Positions 11,463-22,031 of a DNA stretch of 64,000 bases are shown here, one piece after another. This DNA is from Mycoemilia scoparia (taxonomy: Eukaryota; Kickxellomycota; Kickxellomycetes; Kickxellales; Kickxellaceae): assembly GCA_027575805.1 (NCBI GenBank), contig JANBPU010000037.1, forward strand, positions 1 through 64,000. Reading direction: 5' to 3'. The stretch's first letter is position 1, and each line of letters starts with the position of its first letter. The translations under genes and the position numbers were made by a program. A model generated the notes under the pieces. That model was not told the origin of the DNA and did not search any database. It saw nothing but the letters and a program-made list of their open reading frames with translations.

Positions 11463-12093
11463 ATGGTAGCAAGCGCACTATTTGAGAAGAGTGGAGTTGG
11501 CCGAAGCACCCTCCATGAAACTGGGTAGAGCCTTCACAGCCACAAGGGGACACACTGGGCATACGTGTACATGGAACTTAACCACTCAGAGATGATTTAG
11601 AGACGATGCTTAGATAAAGAAACTAATAGAATAGAATAAAACGTACAAAATTGCAGCTATGGCTTGAGTGGGAAGGTCTGGGAGAAAACTTACAGACTGT
11701 GTGAATAAAGAAGATATGTGGTGCTGTATTAAATGAATGGTGGCGCTGCAAAGGGCGAAGTCAGCCCAAAATACCAGCCGTATCATTGATATGTGATGAA
11801 AGTAGATGAGGGTGCGAGGGGCAAGCAAGCGAGAGTATCTCAACGACTTGCAGCCAGATAGGCGTAACTGAATATGATGGCCATGGGGCCTCATTCTGGT
11901 AAACTTTGCATGGCAGAGCTGCTATGATAGGTGTGTGTGTGTATGCGTTGTGGCAGTCACTCCGCCTGAATACCGCAGTATGCAGCAAAGACGGCACAAA
12001 AGACAGCCGCCTGTCCAGTGAGCGGAACCACTGCTGGAACAGGCTTGTTGAATTTTCAGAAAGAAGCAGAAAAAAGCGGTGGATCCGGCGCTG
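11463..12093. other. intergenic, no supported gene
   Basis: Several short open frames occur on both strands but none has a recognisable domain or good splice context. It is the 3' side of the cyclin gene. Confidence 0.4.
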
Positions 12094-13749
12094 CTAGGAT
12101 GCCGAGTGGGCTTTGCTGTGTCCAAGAGTTTTGGGAGCCATCGGCGTGGCATTGCTGCTACGGGGCGCTGGGTTTGGCGATGTGGCTGCTGAGCTGGAAC
12201 GCCTGGCAGCGCAGGACGACTTCGTCATTGAGTTGCGGTAGCTCACACTGTCAACGATGAGTCTCTGGTCCCTGACTGTTATGTGCGGGAGCATCTCATC
12301 CCAGCGCTTGAAAGCATCGAGCTGGATGGCAAGCTTGTTGTCCAGCAGAGACATGAAAACCCTCTCCATCTCGTTTATCTCTCTGATGTGGAGGCGGGTG
12401 ATCTTGTTCCATGCCCTGTTGGAATAGGTGCGGTCCAAAGTGAATTTGGAAGCGACTATCAGCGCCGCTATGTACATCCGGCGCCCACACATAGTAACAT
12501 CAACCATCTTGGCTTTTGAGTCTGAAGCTGAGCGCCTAAGCCCAGAAGACTGTGGCTGGCTTCTTTGTGCGGGGGAATTGGCCACGCTAATGGCTACCAA
12601 GCCCTCGATGGGCTTACCGACAACACTGCTACCTGTTGTCTTCAGGCACGATTGCGGCAAAGGGCCGCCTGGTACATGCGAGAGCATATGTGACGAGCGT
12701 CGGAGACTGGCCAAGCTTTCTGGAGAGATTGGAGTGGGGGCTGTTGCCGCCTTTCTTATGACATGTGGCTGCGGCCGCTCCTGCTGATAGTAGGATCCGC
12801 TTTGTTGCAGCGAAGGTGGTGGGAGGAGGCCATGGCCTGGCCACCCACCAGCCTCGCCGCCATATCGAGGGCTTGTTGGCGATATGGGCGACGGAAGGGC
12901 CTCCTGGTACTTTTTGGCGAGGAACTGGTTGCGCCTTGCCTGCTGATGTCTGTAGATGGGCTCTTTGATACGGAGCATGTAATATAGGGCCACCTTGAGG
13001 ACGACCATGTCAAGGTTTGTTGCGCTGAATGTCTTTACGACAAACGAATTGAGGGTGCATAGCTGGGTTTTTTGAGAGGACGAGTGATTAGGCCATGTCG
13101 CCCCTATGATTGCACAAGCAATATCATAAAGATGCTCTAACTCTGTGCTACTGCCAGCCCCCTCCCTGCTCTTTTCCTTCTCAGGAGCCTTTTTTGCGCT
13201 TTCCACATAGTTTGAGCACGACATCTTTGGTGCATTGACTCCTATCGTGCTATTGGCAGTAGTGTTGGCAATAGCATCATTGCCCGGCGGCGAGATGGGG
13301 GCCTTGCGCTTTAGATCAAGGTCATTTTTTTGCTCCGATCGGCCGTCTCCAGGCTTGGTGATGATGCTCGATTCTGGGTTTAACAAGGCATCAATTCGCA
13401 TGCTAACCACTCCGCTCGATGCATGATCCTCCTTCTCACTGTTATTTTTACAAGCATGGTGGGGCAGGCATAATCTTTTGATGCGGGGCTCTGGTTGGGT
13501 GTCAATTGACGCCTTGTTGTCGGTGCTGCCATTGCTGCTATTTCTGGGCGATATCTGTGCTAAAGCTGCTGTTATATTGCTCCCGGAAATCTGCTGCTCC
13601 CCCAGTTTGTGGTCGTATCCGTATGAATCCCTGTGCGCGGCCTTTGGCTGCTGGCCTATTGGAGGCGCAGCAGCGCTAAAAGAATAGCCTGGTAGTGTTG
13701 TTTTTATGTGCGTGTAGGTTGGAAATTGCTCTGCTTTGCAAAAAGACAT
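12094..13749 (-). CDS. Pcl/Pho80-type cyclin with split cyclin box
   Basis: Single exon, 551 aa. Such cyclins activate Pho85-type CDKs in nutrient, polarity and cell-cycle control. The cyclin box starts near residue 205 (LEHLYDIACAIIGATWPN, then NLDMVVLKVALYYMLRIKEP) and resumes near residue 420 with the diagnostic CGRRMYIAALIVASKF, DRTYSNRAWNKITRL and REINEMERVFMSLLDNKLAI. Between the two halves is a low-complexity insertion of roughly 140 residues rich in Ser, Pro and Gln, with no GT-AG boundaries that would remove it as an intron. N- and C-terminal arms are Ser-rich. Which yeast Pcl it corresponds to cannot be told. Confidence 0.85.
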   Translation of the reverse strand: MSFCKAEQFPTYTHIKTTLPGYSFSAAAPPIGQQPKAAHRDSYGYDHKLGEQQISGSNITAALAQISPRNSSNGSTDNKASIDTQPEPRIKRLCLPHHACKNNSEKEDHASSGVVSMRIDALLNPESSIITKPGDGRSEQKNDLDLKRKAPISPPGNDAIANTTANSTIGVNAPKMSCSNYVESAKKAPEKEKSREGAGSSTELEHLYDIACAIIGATWPNHSSSQKTQLCTLNSFVVKTFSATNLDMVVLKVALYYMLRIKEPIYRHQQARRNQFLAKKYQEALPSPISPTSPRYGGEAGGWPGHGLLPPPSLQQSGSYYQQERPQPHVIRKAATAPTPISPESLASLRRSSHMLSHVPGGPLPQSCLKTTGSSVVGKPIEGLVAISVANSPAQRSQPQSSGLRRSASDSKAKMVDVTMCGRRMYIAALIVASKFTLDRTYSNRAWNKITRLHIREINEMERVFMSLLDNKLAIQLDAFKRWDEMLPHITVRDQRLIVDSVSYRNSMTKSSCAARRSSSAATSPNPAPRSSNATPMAPKTLGHSKAHSAS

Positions 13750-14572
13750 TGTGTAGAGGACTAGTGGCTAACGCGCGCGCGAAAGCTATGTGAATTGAAT
13801 TGCTATGGTATGAGCTTGAGTATGGCTTTCTTATGTGTTGTGTTGATATGCTGAGGCGAAGGGCTGGGCTGGTTTCGTATATATTCTGGTGTTATGTTGG
13901 GCTCTGAGAGCTTGGTAATTTCAGCAAGTAAAATGGGTCTCTAGCAAAAGAATACTACCTTACAAAGTTGCTTGTGTGTTCGATATAGAAATATACATGC
14001 ACCGGCTTATAGGAAGTGCCGTCGCTGGGGCATTTCAAATAGGGTTTTAAAAAAGGAGACAAAAAGGTAGCAAACAGAAGCTGTAAGAAAAGGGCACCTG
14101 GGCTCAGGAGCTTTTGCTCTGAAAGAGCCTTCATCTGTGGTGAAAGGGGGAGCAGCTGGGCTGGCTGCACTTTTCTGTGAAACCCTGTGAGCAACAAGTT
14201 TCTCCTGCCTTAAGAGCATATTTTGTGCTGATTCACCACATTTGCATTTGCACGAGTGTCTGATACCCTTCAACACTGCATGGCTTTGGTGCTTTCCAGA
14301 GCCCCATCCCTCCTCCTTTGTTCATACACAAAATGCTGGCCTTCCCCACCAAAAGCTTCTATAGAATTCGCTTTTTACTTTGTGCCTGCAAGCTGGCATA
14401 AATGTGTATGGTTTGTGGTCAACTGAAACAAAATTGAAGTCATAAGGTTACTTGTTCTTGGTGGCGTGTTGTATTATAATAACAAAGCAGCCCTGCTACT
14501 AAAACAAGTCATCACCATATCTGATACAGAAGGATACAAAAAGGGTCGATGATTTTGGTGGGCTTGAAAAAT
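13750..14572. other. intergenic, no supported gene
   Basis: Upstream region of the cyclin and downstream of the 14573 gene, both minus strand. A minus-strand frame at 14007-14276 has a few Cys but no domain or splice support, so I left it out. Confidence 0.45.
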
Positions 14573-15076
14573 CTAGAGTGCTCCTGGCTTTTTACCTATA
14601 GAAAGGTCGTCCCTAAAGAATTTTGTATGCTTTACGGTGGCATAGACCTTTTTTGGGTCGCCCTGATGACGGAAAACGGCCGTCGCGTGCGGGTTTGGGG
14701 CCTTTGGGTCTTGCAGGTAGCAGTGTATCTCAATTGGCGTGTTGCTTTGGATCTTTGCCAGGGAGTGTACGGACAATGTTGAGGAGACTGATGGGCGGAG
14801 GCCTGTGTAGGTAGCAATCACTACTGAAGTCAGGTTGTCTGCCATTGTGGCAACCCAACCTTCGTCTAGAGTACCATAAAGGCCAACCTGATCTGGGGTT
14901 ATTTCTGTCGCAAACGTTATTGAGTAGTGCTTTGGGTCTACGCTCCTAACCTCATATTTCTCATCTATTCCATAGTACGTGGTTGTCTTAATATGGTCGT
15001 TAACCTCGCGCACCAGTTCGTTCCATGAGAGCCCCTTCACAGGACTTTTGATACTCTCTGTTCCAAGCATTTGCAT
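14573..15076 (-). CDS. hotdog-fold thioesterase-like protein
   Basis: Single exon, 167 aa. The layout is that of the PaaI/ACOT13 group: a helical N-terminus, then ITFATEITPDQVGLYGTLDE, GWVATMADNLTSVVIAT (central helix with Asp), SSTLSVHSLAKIQSNTPIEI, and a C-terminal strand KVYATVKHTKFF. The HGG motif is replaced by L-D-E-G-W, a variation also seen in eukaryotic family members; the Asp-Asn of the helix is retained. Substrate unknown. It is divergent in sequence from the thioesterase at 9970-10503, so any duplication would be old. Start at 15076 is the first Met of the frame. Confidence 0.72.
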   Translation of the reverse strand: MQMLGTESIKSPVKGLSWNELVREVNDHIKTTTYYGIDEKYEVRSVDPKHYSITFATEITPDQVGLYGTLDEGWVATMADNLTSVVIATYTGLRPSVSSTLSVHSLAKIQSNTPIEIHCYLQDPKAPNPHATAVFRHQGDPKKVYATVKHTKFFRDDLSIGKKPGAL

Positions 15077-15739
15077 TTAGGCCTATACTGCTGGTGTTCC
15101 TATTTGTATGTGCGTGTGTGCGTGAATGCTTCAAGGCCAGCTATTATACTTAAATGAACGGCTGTCTATATAATTGGAAATTATATGTGTTGAGCAACAA
15201 TGGAAAAGAGGTGTGTGAGCATGGATCTTGTTATAATGCCCTCACCCAAGTGTCTTTTGAAAATTGGGCTTGGGCAGCTTCGGAGGTCGGTGGGAAGTGG
15301 TGCCGTTAGCCCAATCAGTACAGAGTGGCCTGACCATTCGTCATGCTAGTAGCCGCCTATACTCAAAGTACTGGGGCTTCAACAATGTTTTCCAAGCACC
15401 CCACCGTTTGTATGCTAGCTTTTCTGGATCTGGACAAAGTTGGCTTATTCTTTAAATGACGGGTAGGCTGGGCTCATGTGTATCAGCGCAATGCTTTTGA
15501 TATGTGGCGAAATATCCCACTTTCATCCAACAAAAGGGGCTATAGTTGTTATAAAATGCCATTGCAACCAAGCAAAGAATGAGGGTCCACACGAACAATG
15601 AGTCCGTTTTTGCACAATAGAATTAGTGTGGAAAAGGTTTATTCGGTCTACCGAATCTTTTATAACAATGTTGTTTTAAAAGAGAAACACAATCTACTCC
15701 AAAATGCATCAAAATCTAGACTATTGGATCTGGCTCAAG
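15077..15739. other. intergenic, nothing recognised
   Basis: Between two minus-strand genes. No domain-bearing frame, RNA gene or repeat seen. Confidence 0.45.
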
Positions 15740-16826
15740 CTACTTGCCATTTACACTTGCATTATTTTTCTGCTTCTGCTGCTCTAGCATGAGGATATGG
15801 CCATATATGGTTTCTAGCCTTGGGACCGATGCCCCACAGGCCTTGGCTTTGCTAATGGTGTTTTTGAGTATAACCTCGTGCTCCATAGGGCGGTTGTTTA
15901 TGTAGTCTAGGAGCATTGAGGGGTGGACATCCGTGGGAGCATTGACTGTGTGGTCAAACATGGCCTTTGCGGATTCAAAAACCCCGCTGGGTGGGAAGCT
16001 CCTCCCGCAAACCTTGCCTGCTGCATCCCAGACTTCCTCCATCACATCAAGGATGAGCTTCCTAAAGTATGGATGTGCAACCATGGTGTTCTTTGTGCAT
16101 CCGCCGCTAATGACTGACATGGGGTTGAAAGAGGCGTTCCAAACAACCTTATGCCAGCGATAGCTCTGTATGTCCTCGGCCTTGATACATGGGACATCTG
16201 CCTTTCCCCACGCCGTGTTCAGCTTATCCAAAGCGCTTGCCGCTAAATCGGCCGCCACTTTGCTTTCAGGCCCAGTGCACAGACCAATAATCAAATTCGA
16301 GTTTACCCCATGGCTGATGAACCCGTGCTCTGGCTGCTTTACATCAACAAAGCTCACCGTGCTGATTATTGGGTTGTTCACAAAACGAGAGACAAATGGA
16401 TCTTCAACACCAATCCCATTTTGCATGATGACTATGCTGGTATCATTAGTCTTTATCAGAGGTTCAATGGTATCAGCCGGGCTGGTTAGACCTGGCAAAG
16501 CCTTTGTTGAAACCACCACGTAGTCATAGCTATGGCCATCCCTGGCTGCCTCTTCTATGCTCGAGAAGACCCGATCCGGCCTGAAGACGTCGTTTCCCCA
16601 CCGCTTAGACTCGATTCTATATCCAGAGTCCCTAACTTTTGGATAGTTGGAGCGGCACACGACACCAGTGAGTATCCCAGCCAGCTGCATACGCCAACCA
16701 TATAGTCCTGCAACCGCACCACCTCCAACTTCATGCAAATATAGAACAAAACTGTCAGCCAGGCTTGCTCATTACTAGGCTCGGCTTTGATATGTCAGAC
16801 AGAAGCTTACCAAAAAGAACTTTCAT
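15740..16826 (-). CDS. PAN5: 2-dehydropantoate 2-reductase (ketopantoate reductase), 2 exons
   Basis: NADPH-dependent reduction of ketopantoate to pantoate for pantothenate and CoA synthesis. Exon 1 is only 16 nt (16826-16811, M-K-V-L-F plus one base); the intron is GT-AG and exon 2 is 16728-15740, 334 aa. Splicing creates MKVLFVGGGAVAGLYGWRM, the Rossmann N-terminus with its Gly-rich loop; the unspliced frame has no proper start. Further family features are YDYVVVSTKALPG, IVIMQNGIGVED, the C-terminal domain core SYRWHKVVWNASFNPMSVIS with catalytic Lys and conserved Asn, and PSMLLDYINNRPMEHEVI. The fold and length are normal. Confidence 0.9.
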
Positions 16827-17329
16827 GGCGCTATCTCCTACAGATTTTGTTAAAGACATCGTGTATGTATGTATATATATATATATATATGTATGTGTAA
16901 AAAGATTAGCTGAAAAAGCACCGAATCTAAAAGATAGAAACCCCTATTTGTATTTTTGGTCTCTTGTGTGTACTCAACTATAAACGTGTAATGGAATCCC
17001 ATACAACTTACTGCCCACTAGCCTTTGTGATCAAATTGCCACTATTAATTACTATTGGTGGTGACCCATTGTACTAATATCGGCGGTCAACATCACTCTT
17101 GCAATGGAAGGGGACTTGGATCGCTCTATCTATGGCCAAACTTTGCCTCAGGCTTGAATGCCAATATGTATTGCGTTTGGACTACCAGAGACGGCCAGCA
17201 CCTTTTGAGAGCACAGGCTGTTTTTTATTGATATAGTATGAGAGGTCACTATCTGAAAATGGTATTGGGGTTAAAGGGTGTATAGGTATGCCACAAATAA
17301 ATTCAAGTGCTCAAAAAGCGGTGCCAAGC
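16827..17329. other. intergenic with TA repeat
   Basis: Upstream of ketopantoate reductase and downstream of the TFIIB-family gene. Holds a (TA)n run at about 16871-16890. No gene seen. Confidence 0.45.
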
Positions 17330-19057
17330 CTAAACATTGAACACTGACTCAAGATATTGGTCAAGCTCGGCATCGCTCATATCTCTTTGTGAAAGAGGCT
17401 CATTGTCAAGATCACGCTGGCTCAATGGTTCTTGGCGCTGTATCGAAGAAAGGTGGTCTTTAAGCGTGTAGGTAGGCAGTGATGTCAAGGCATCAAAGCC
17501 CACACCATGATCTAACAATGATTTTAAAAGCTCCACTTCGTCCAATTGATAAGGATCCGGGGCCTTCAAGGCATCTGGCTGATGTGGATGGGTGGTTGGT
17601 GGATAGGTTTCTAGAATGGTATTTATAGCTGCCGGGTCAAGGCTTTCGCAGGTAGGAAGCTCTTGTGTATTAACCTGTGGGCTTGAGGCCTCAGTATGTA
17701 TGCTTTCAAGCATTTGGGTGCGTTTTTGGCGCATGGACTCACTTCGAATGTACGATGGGGGGAGCAAATTAAAATATAGGAAGTCCATGTTGTTTTTGGG
17801 CGATGCTGGCGGGTCTGATATGGGCATTTGCTCAGAAATAGCGTCCGAAATGCATTGGTCTGTTGATGGAGAGGATGTTTGGTGGGAGGTGGATAGTGAT
17901 AGTGACAGTTGTGGCGATAGTGTAGATGCTGATGATGGTGGTGGTTGCGAGTGTGGAACATTCTTATCATCCAAAGAAGTCTCTTCGGCCTCCGATACCG
18001 GAGCGACATAATCGACGTAAGGAGACAGTTGGGAGCAAAACTCAATGATATCCCCAGAAAAGCTTGTAATGTTTTTGAAGTTGATTTTTAGTTTTTTTAG
18101 CCATGGGAGCTCTTTGCTTTGGCTGATTAGCATGTTTAAAAGCTCCCGGAGTCTTGTTGTGACAGTTCTATTGCTGACCTTTCCAATCGCCGAGCAAACC
18201 TCGACAAGGTAATTCCTTTCTCCATTTTTAAGCGTTGTATTACTTGGACTGGCCGAAATGAACAGTGTTTCGAGCGCAACTATAAACACAGACCATGCTA
18301 TTGCGTTTGTGTTGCGACCGGATGTAATTCCGCCTTGTCCACACATTAAAATGAGCTTTGATCCTAGTTCAGCCACTTTTATTGGATGCGTCTTGCTGCA
18401 AAATTCTCGTAGTTTCTCGATAAATAACCGATATGATGGTGCCGACTTTGTTGCCTGCTCTACGTTTGTATTGGATATTGTGTCAAAGAAATTTTCGCTC
18501 AGAGTCTCGATCATTGCGATCGGATCAGCCTCTTTAACTGTTAACTTCGTTATGCCAAGGATTTGCTTATAGACTCTTCCCAGCGTGAATACATTCACCT
18601 CAAGAGTATCGGCAAGAGAAATAAACATAACTGGCCGGCCTTCTTCCCTAGCCGCTATATACAGACAAGCCGCAGCCATTATGCTGCCCTTCTTTCCCAA
18701 GAGCCAATGTCTGTCATTCTCAATGAGTTTCTTTATAGCTAGATTAAAGATATTTCCAGCTCTGTCACATAGATCAGTGAGTTCAAGTACACGGGCAATA
18801 CTCTCTGTCTCCCTTAGGATCGCTTCTATTCCCTTTCTCCTTGTTTCATTAGCGCTTATAGAATGTGTTTTTAAAGATGAACTATTATAGTTTGTATATA
18901 TATCAGGAACCAAATTGGAGGTGGTCGCGCCATATGAAGCCGAGTTGACTGCGCCGCATACCATACACGTATCATTGTCTGTGTCGTAGCTACCAAATGA
19001 AGCAAAGCTTTCTCCGCAATTTAGACAGGCCAATGAGGCAGGCGGAGCCATTTTCAT
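17330..19057 (-). CDS. divergent TFIIB-family transcription factor (Brf-like)
   Basis: Single exon; 575 aa from the Met at 19057. An upstream in-frame Met (19153) would add 32 hydrophobic residues and push the zinc ribbon away from the N-terminus, so I prefer the later start. Residues 11-34 are a C-x2-C / C-x2-C zinc ribbon (CLNC ... CMVC). Two cyclin-fold repeats follow: RETESIARVLELTDLCDRAG through GKKGSIMAAACLYIAAREEG and FISLADTLEVNVFTLGRVYK, then a weaker second repeat around IAWSVFIVALETLFISA and RTVTTRLRELLNM. The C-terminal 220 residues are Ser/Pro-rich with two QRD-containing repeats near the end. No Brf1 TBP-binding homology block is evident, so it may be a Brf2-like or otherwise specialised TFIIB paralogue for RNA polymerase III or I. 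Family sure, subtype not. Confidence 0.78.
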   Translation of the reverse strand: MKMAPPASLACLNCGESFASFGSYDTDNDTCMVCGAVNSASYGATTSNLVPDIYTNYNSSSLKTHSISANETRRKGIEAILRETESIARVLELTDLCDRAGNIFNLAIKKLIENDRHWLLGKKGSIMAAACLYIAAREEGRPVMFISLADTLEVNVFTLGRVYKQILGITKLTVKEADPIAMIETLSENFFDTISNTNVEQATKSAPSYRLFIEKLREFCSKTHPIKVAELGSKLILMCGQGGITSGRNTNAIAWSVFIVALETLFISASPSNTTLKNGERNYLVEVCSAIGKVSNRTVTTRLRELLNMLISQSKELPWLKKLKINFKNITSFSGDIIEFCSQLSPYVDYVAPVSEAEETSLDDKNVPHSQPPPSSASTLSPQLSLSLSTSHQTSSPSTDQCISDAISEQMPISDPPASPKNNMDFLYFNLLPPSYIRSESMRQKRTQMLESIHTEASSPQVNTQELPTCESLDPAAINTILETYPPTTHPHQPDALKAPDPYQLDEVELLKSLLDHGVGFDALTSLPTYTLKDHLSSIQRQEPLSQRDLDNEPLSQRDMSDAELDQYLESVFNV

Positions 19058-19917
19058 CCAAGGGTGAAGAGTGTATTTTAGCTCGCTTGATGGTTTATGC
19101 TCCACCCAAATAGGCGAGGATAATAAAAGTACAAATGTATAAAGATATGACAAGCCTTCAAAGAAAGTGACATTTGGTGATCATTGTTGTATTTTCAAGT
19201 TATAAGTACCAAGAAAAAATATTTGAATAGATAGCATGTTATGGGCTGGTGGATATTTTTTGTTGACTTTAACCTTTGAACATGAACCATCTTGTTGGAC
19301 ACATAGCTTGCCTTTTTGGTTTACACGGGCCTTTCTAGCTTGTAGATATTTGGTAGCATTTAACACGTCAACATCATAATTTACCAACATTTAAAGAAAA
19401 ATAGTTGGCATTTTTCCGAGTACCATCTGGAGCTTTGAGTGTGTTGCTGAATTGATTACGCGCAAGGATGAATGGCAGAGAAAGACACATATCAACCCTA
19501 TTTTCACAATAAAAAGCACTATTTTGCACGACTTTCAAAAAGTACAAGATGACTCCCTCACTTTGCTTCGGGCCATCATGCTTCAATAGGCCTGTTAAAA
19601 AATAAAGCCATCTAACGTGGAGATTGGTAGCATAAGAAGCTTGAGATTTGACCAGCAAACTGTTTCTAAAACAAGACCAATCAGACCGTGATCTTGACCA
19701 AAATCAAGTCCCAAGCGCATTATGCACTAAAGCACTGTACTAACGAAAGATCCCTAGTAGCATCAGGTCTTTCCTTTATTTCACATATTTGAGGTTTTCT
19801 TTTTATGTAAGTGCAATTTCAGTGTGTTCTGTGATTTCTAAGGGATTCGGAGGATATAGCTGACTTTGAATTGTCCATTAGTTGTCATCTAGCATTACGG
19901 AGCAAGTGTAGGAAACA
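19058..19917. other. divergent intergenic region
   Basis: Lies between the TFIIB-family gene (-) and coronin (+), so it should hold both promoters. Short minus-strand frames here show no domain. Confidence 0.45.
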
Positions 19918-22031
19918 ATGAACTTTGTCCGTCCTAGTAAATACCGCCATGTCTATGGTACGCCCGCAAAGCGTGATGCAATCTATGAGAATTTGCGCAT
20001 CACCACCAGTGCCACGGACAGCAATTATGTGTCACTAAACCCGGTAAGACATCTATGCTAAATATTTTGTGTTGTTAGAAACAGTGGAAACCCGCTTATA
20101 GTAATGTATACATTAGTTGTTTATGGCAGTTAACTGGAACACCGGTGGTGGTGGTGGGTTCACTGTGATACCTCTGCCCCAAACAGGTAGGTTTATAAAT
20201 GCAGTCTGTATATACACAGGCCACATATGAGTTGTAGTCCGCAATATTTAAACAGCCCTGAATTATATAAATGGTATTCCTTAGGCAAACTTTCAACCGA
20301 GTTCCCTGTTTTCACCGGTCATGGTGGGCCAGTTATCGATACCCAGTTTTCGCCATTTGATGACCACATCGTTGCATCTGGTGCTGAGGACAGCAAAATA
20401 ATGACATGGCGCGTTCCTGATAATCTTGCCGACGAAGATCAAGCTGGAAAAGTCCATGACACTCCTCTTTTGACATTGGACAGGCATGGGAGGTATGTAG
20501 ACACAAGAGAATCTATTTATAAATTGCTTAAAAGAATTGTGTTTCAAATGGCTTTTATAACACACTGGATCAATAGAAAGGTCGCCCATGTTCGATTTAA
20601 CCCAATTGCAGAAAATGTTCTTGCCTCGTCCAGTCACGATCAGACCATCAAGCTCTGGGATATAAACTACGGCGCTGAGCGTGAGACCCTTAGAGGCTTC
20701 AAGGATGTTATTCAGTCTATTGACTGGAGTTGGGATGGTAGCCTTGTTGTAGCAACATGCCGCGACAAGCGTATTCGTACCTTAGATCCACGATCCGGAA
20801 AGATTGCCCAGGTATGTTGATCTGTCTTCTTGATTATTGCACCAAAAATTGTTATGGCTTTTAACCAATGGTAATGTCTGATTTCCCGCTGTAGGAGGGT
20901 CCCTGTCACCAAGGAATCAAAGGATCCCGTGTGGTTTGGATGGGTGATGCCGACCGCGTAGCAACCACCGGCTTTTCGAGGACGAGTGAGCGTGAGATTT
21001 TCCTATGGGATACCAAGGATCTTAGCAAGCCATTGAAGACTGTGTTTGTTGATACATCGGCTGGTCTTCTCATGCCCACCTATGACCCTGGATGCAAGGT
21101 GCTCTATGTAGGTGGTAAGGGCGACGGAAACATACGCTATTATGAGTATGCAGACGATGACCTTTACTTCCTCAGCGAATACCAGTCCATTGATCCACAG
21201 AGAGGCCTTGGGGCTATGCCCAAGTATGGTGTCAACGTTGCCAAATGCGAAGTTGCTAGGTTCTATAAGGTCACTAACACTTACATTGAGCCCATCTCAT
21301 TCCGTGTTCCGCGCAAGTCCGATGCTTTCCAATCTGATATATTCCCAGATACCCAGGCGCCAAAGCCTGCCCTTACTAGCGAGGAATATTTCAATGGAGT
21401 CACTAGACCTCCGATCATGATGAGCATGGAAGAGCTTTACAATAATGGCTATAGTTCTGTTTCAAACACATTCTCTACGCCCGTAAAGTCTGCCGATAAC
21501 ACCCCCACTCCAGATATTTCTCCTGCTGCTCCTGCTGCTCCTTCTGCTGGTGCGGCCGTTGTTTCTGCCAGCACGGGCTCTCAGAATAACGCTACTCCTA
21601 CTCCGCCTACTGCGGATTCAAAGGCTATCCAGCATCTAGAAGAGTTAAATGGAAAATACGAAGAACTTTCAAAACAATTTGCTGCCGTAAATAAGGAAAA
21701 GGATAGCTTGGAAAAGCAGCTTGAAGATACAGCAATAAATGTGAAATCATTGGAAAACAAGCTTGCTGATGAAAAACTTGAGCATAATAAGACCAAGGAT
21801 GAGATACAGTCTCTTAAGTTACTGCTAGAAACCAAAGAGAAAGATTACGATGCTTTGAACCGTCAGCTTGAAGTTGCCAAATCTACGTGCAATGATGCTA
21901 AGCAGGAAGCAGAAAGATCACAAGCCCTGGAAAAGCGTGTGAAAGATCTCGAGTTCGACTTATCTAAGGCTTCAAAGGCAGCCAAGGACCTTGTTGAGGC
22001 AGTTGAGAAGTCGTTTGGCACAACCAACTAA
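19918..22031 (+). CDS. CRN1: coronin, 5 exons
   Basis: Actin-filament-binding WD-repeat protein acting with Arp2/3 and cofilin at cortical patches. Exons are 19918-20043, 20117-20186, 20285-20492, 20577-20811 and 20895-22031; all GT-AG, 591 aa. The N-terminus MNFVRPSKYRHVYGTPAKRD and NPLFMAVNWNTGGGGGF is the coronin signature, followed by beta-propeller repeats (DTQFSPFDDHIVASGAEDS, HVRFNPIAENVLASSSHDQT, SIDWSWDGSLVVATCRDK) and the coronin extension YGVNVAKCEVARFYKV with FPDTQAPKPALTSEEYF. A Pro/Ala/Ser linker (about 410-455) leads to a long C-terminal coiled coil, used for oligomerisation and Arp2/3 binding in the family. Confidence 0.95.

Noticed and set aside
19058..19153. Upstream Met extension of the TFIIB-family gene
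   Set aside because: It adds 32 mostly hydrophobic residues ahead of a zinc ribbon that is N-terminal in the family, so the later Met at 19057 is preferred.
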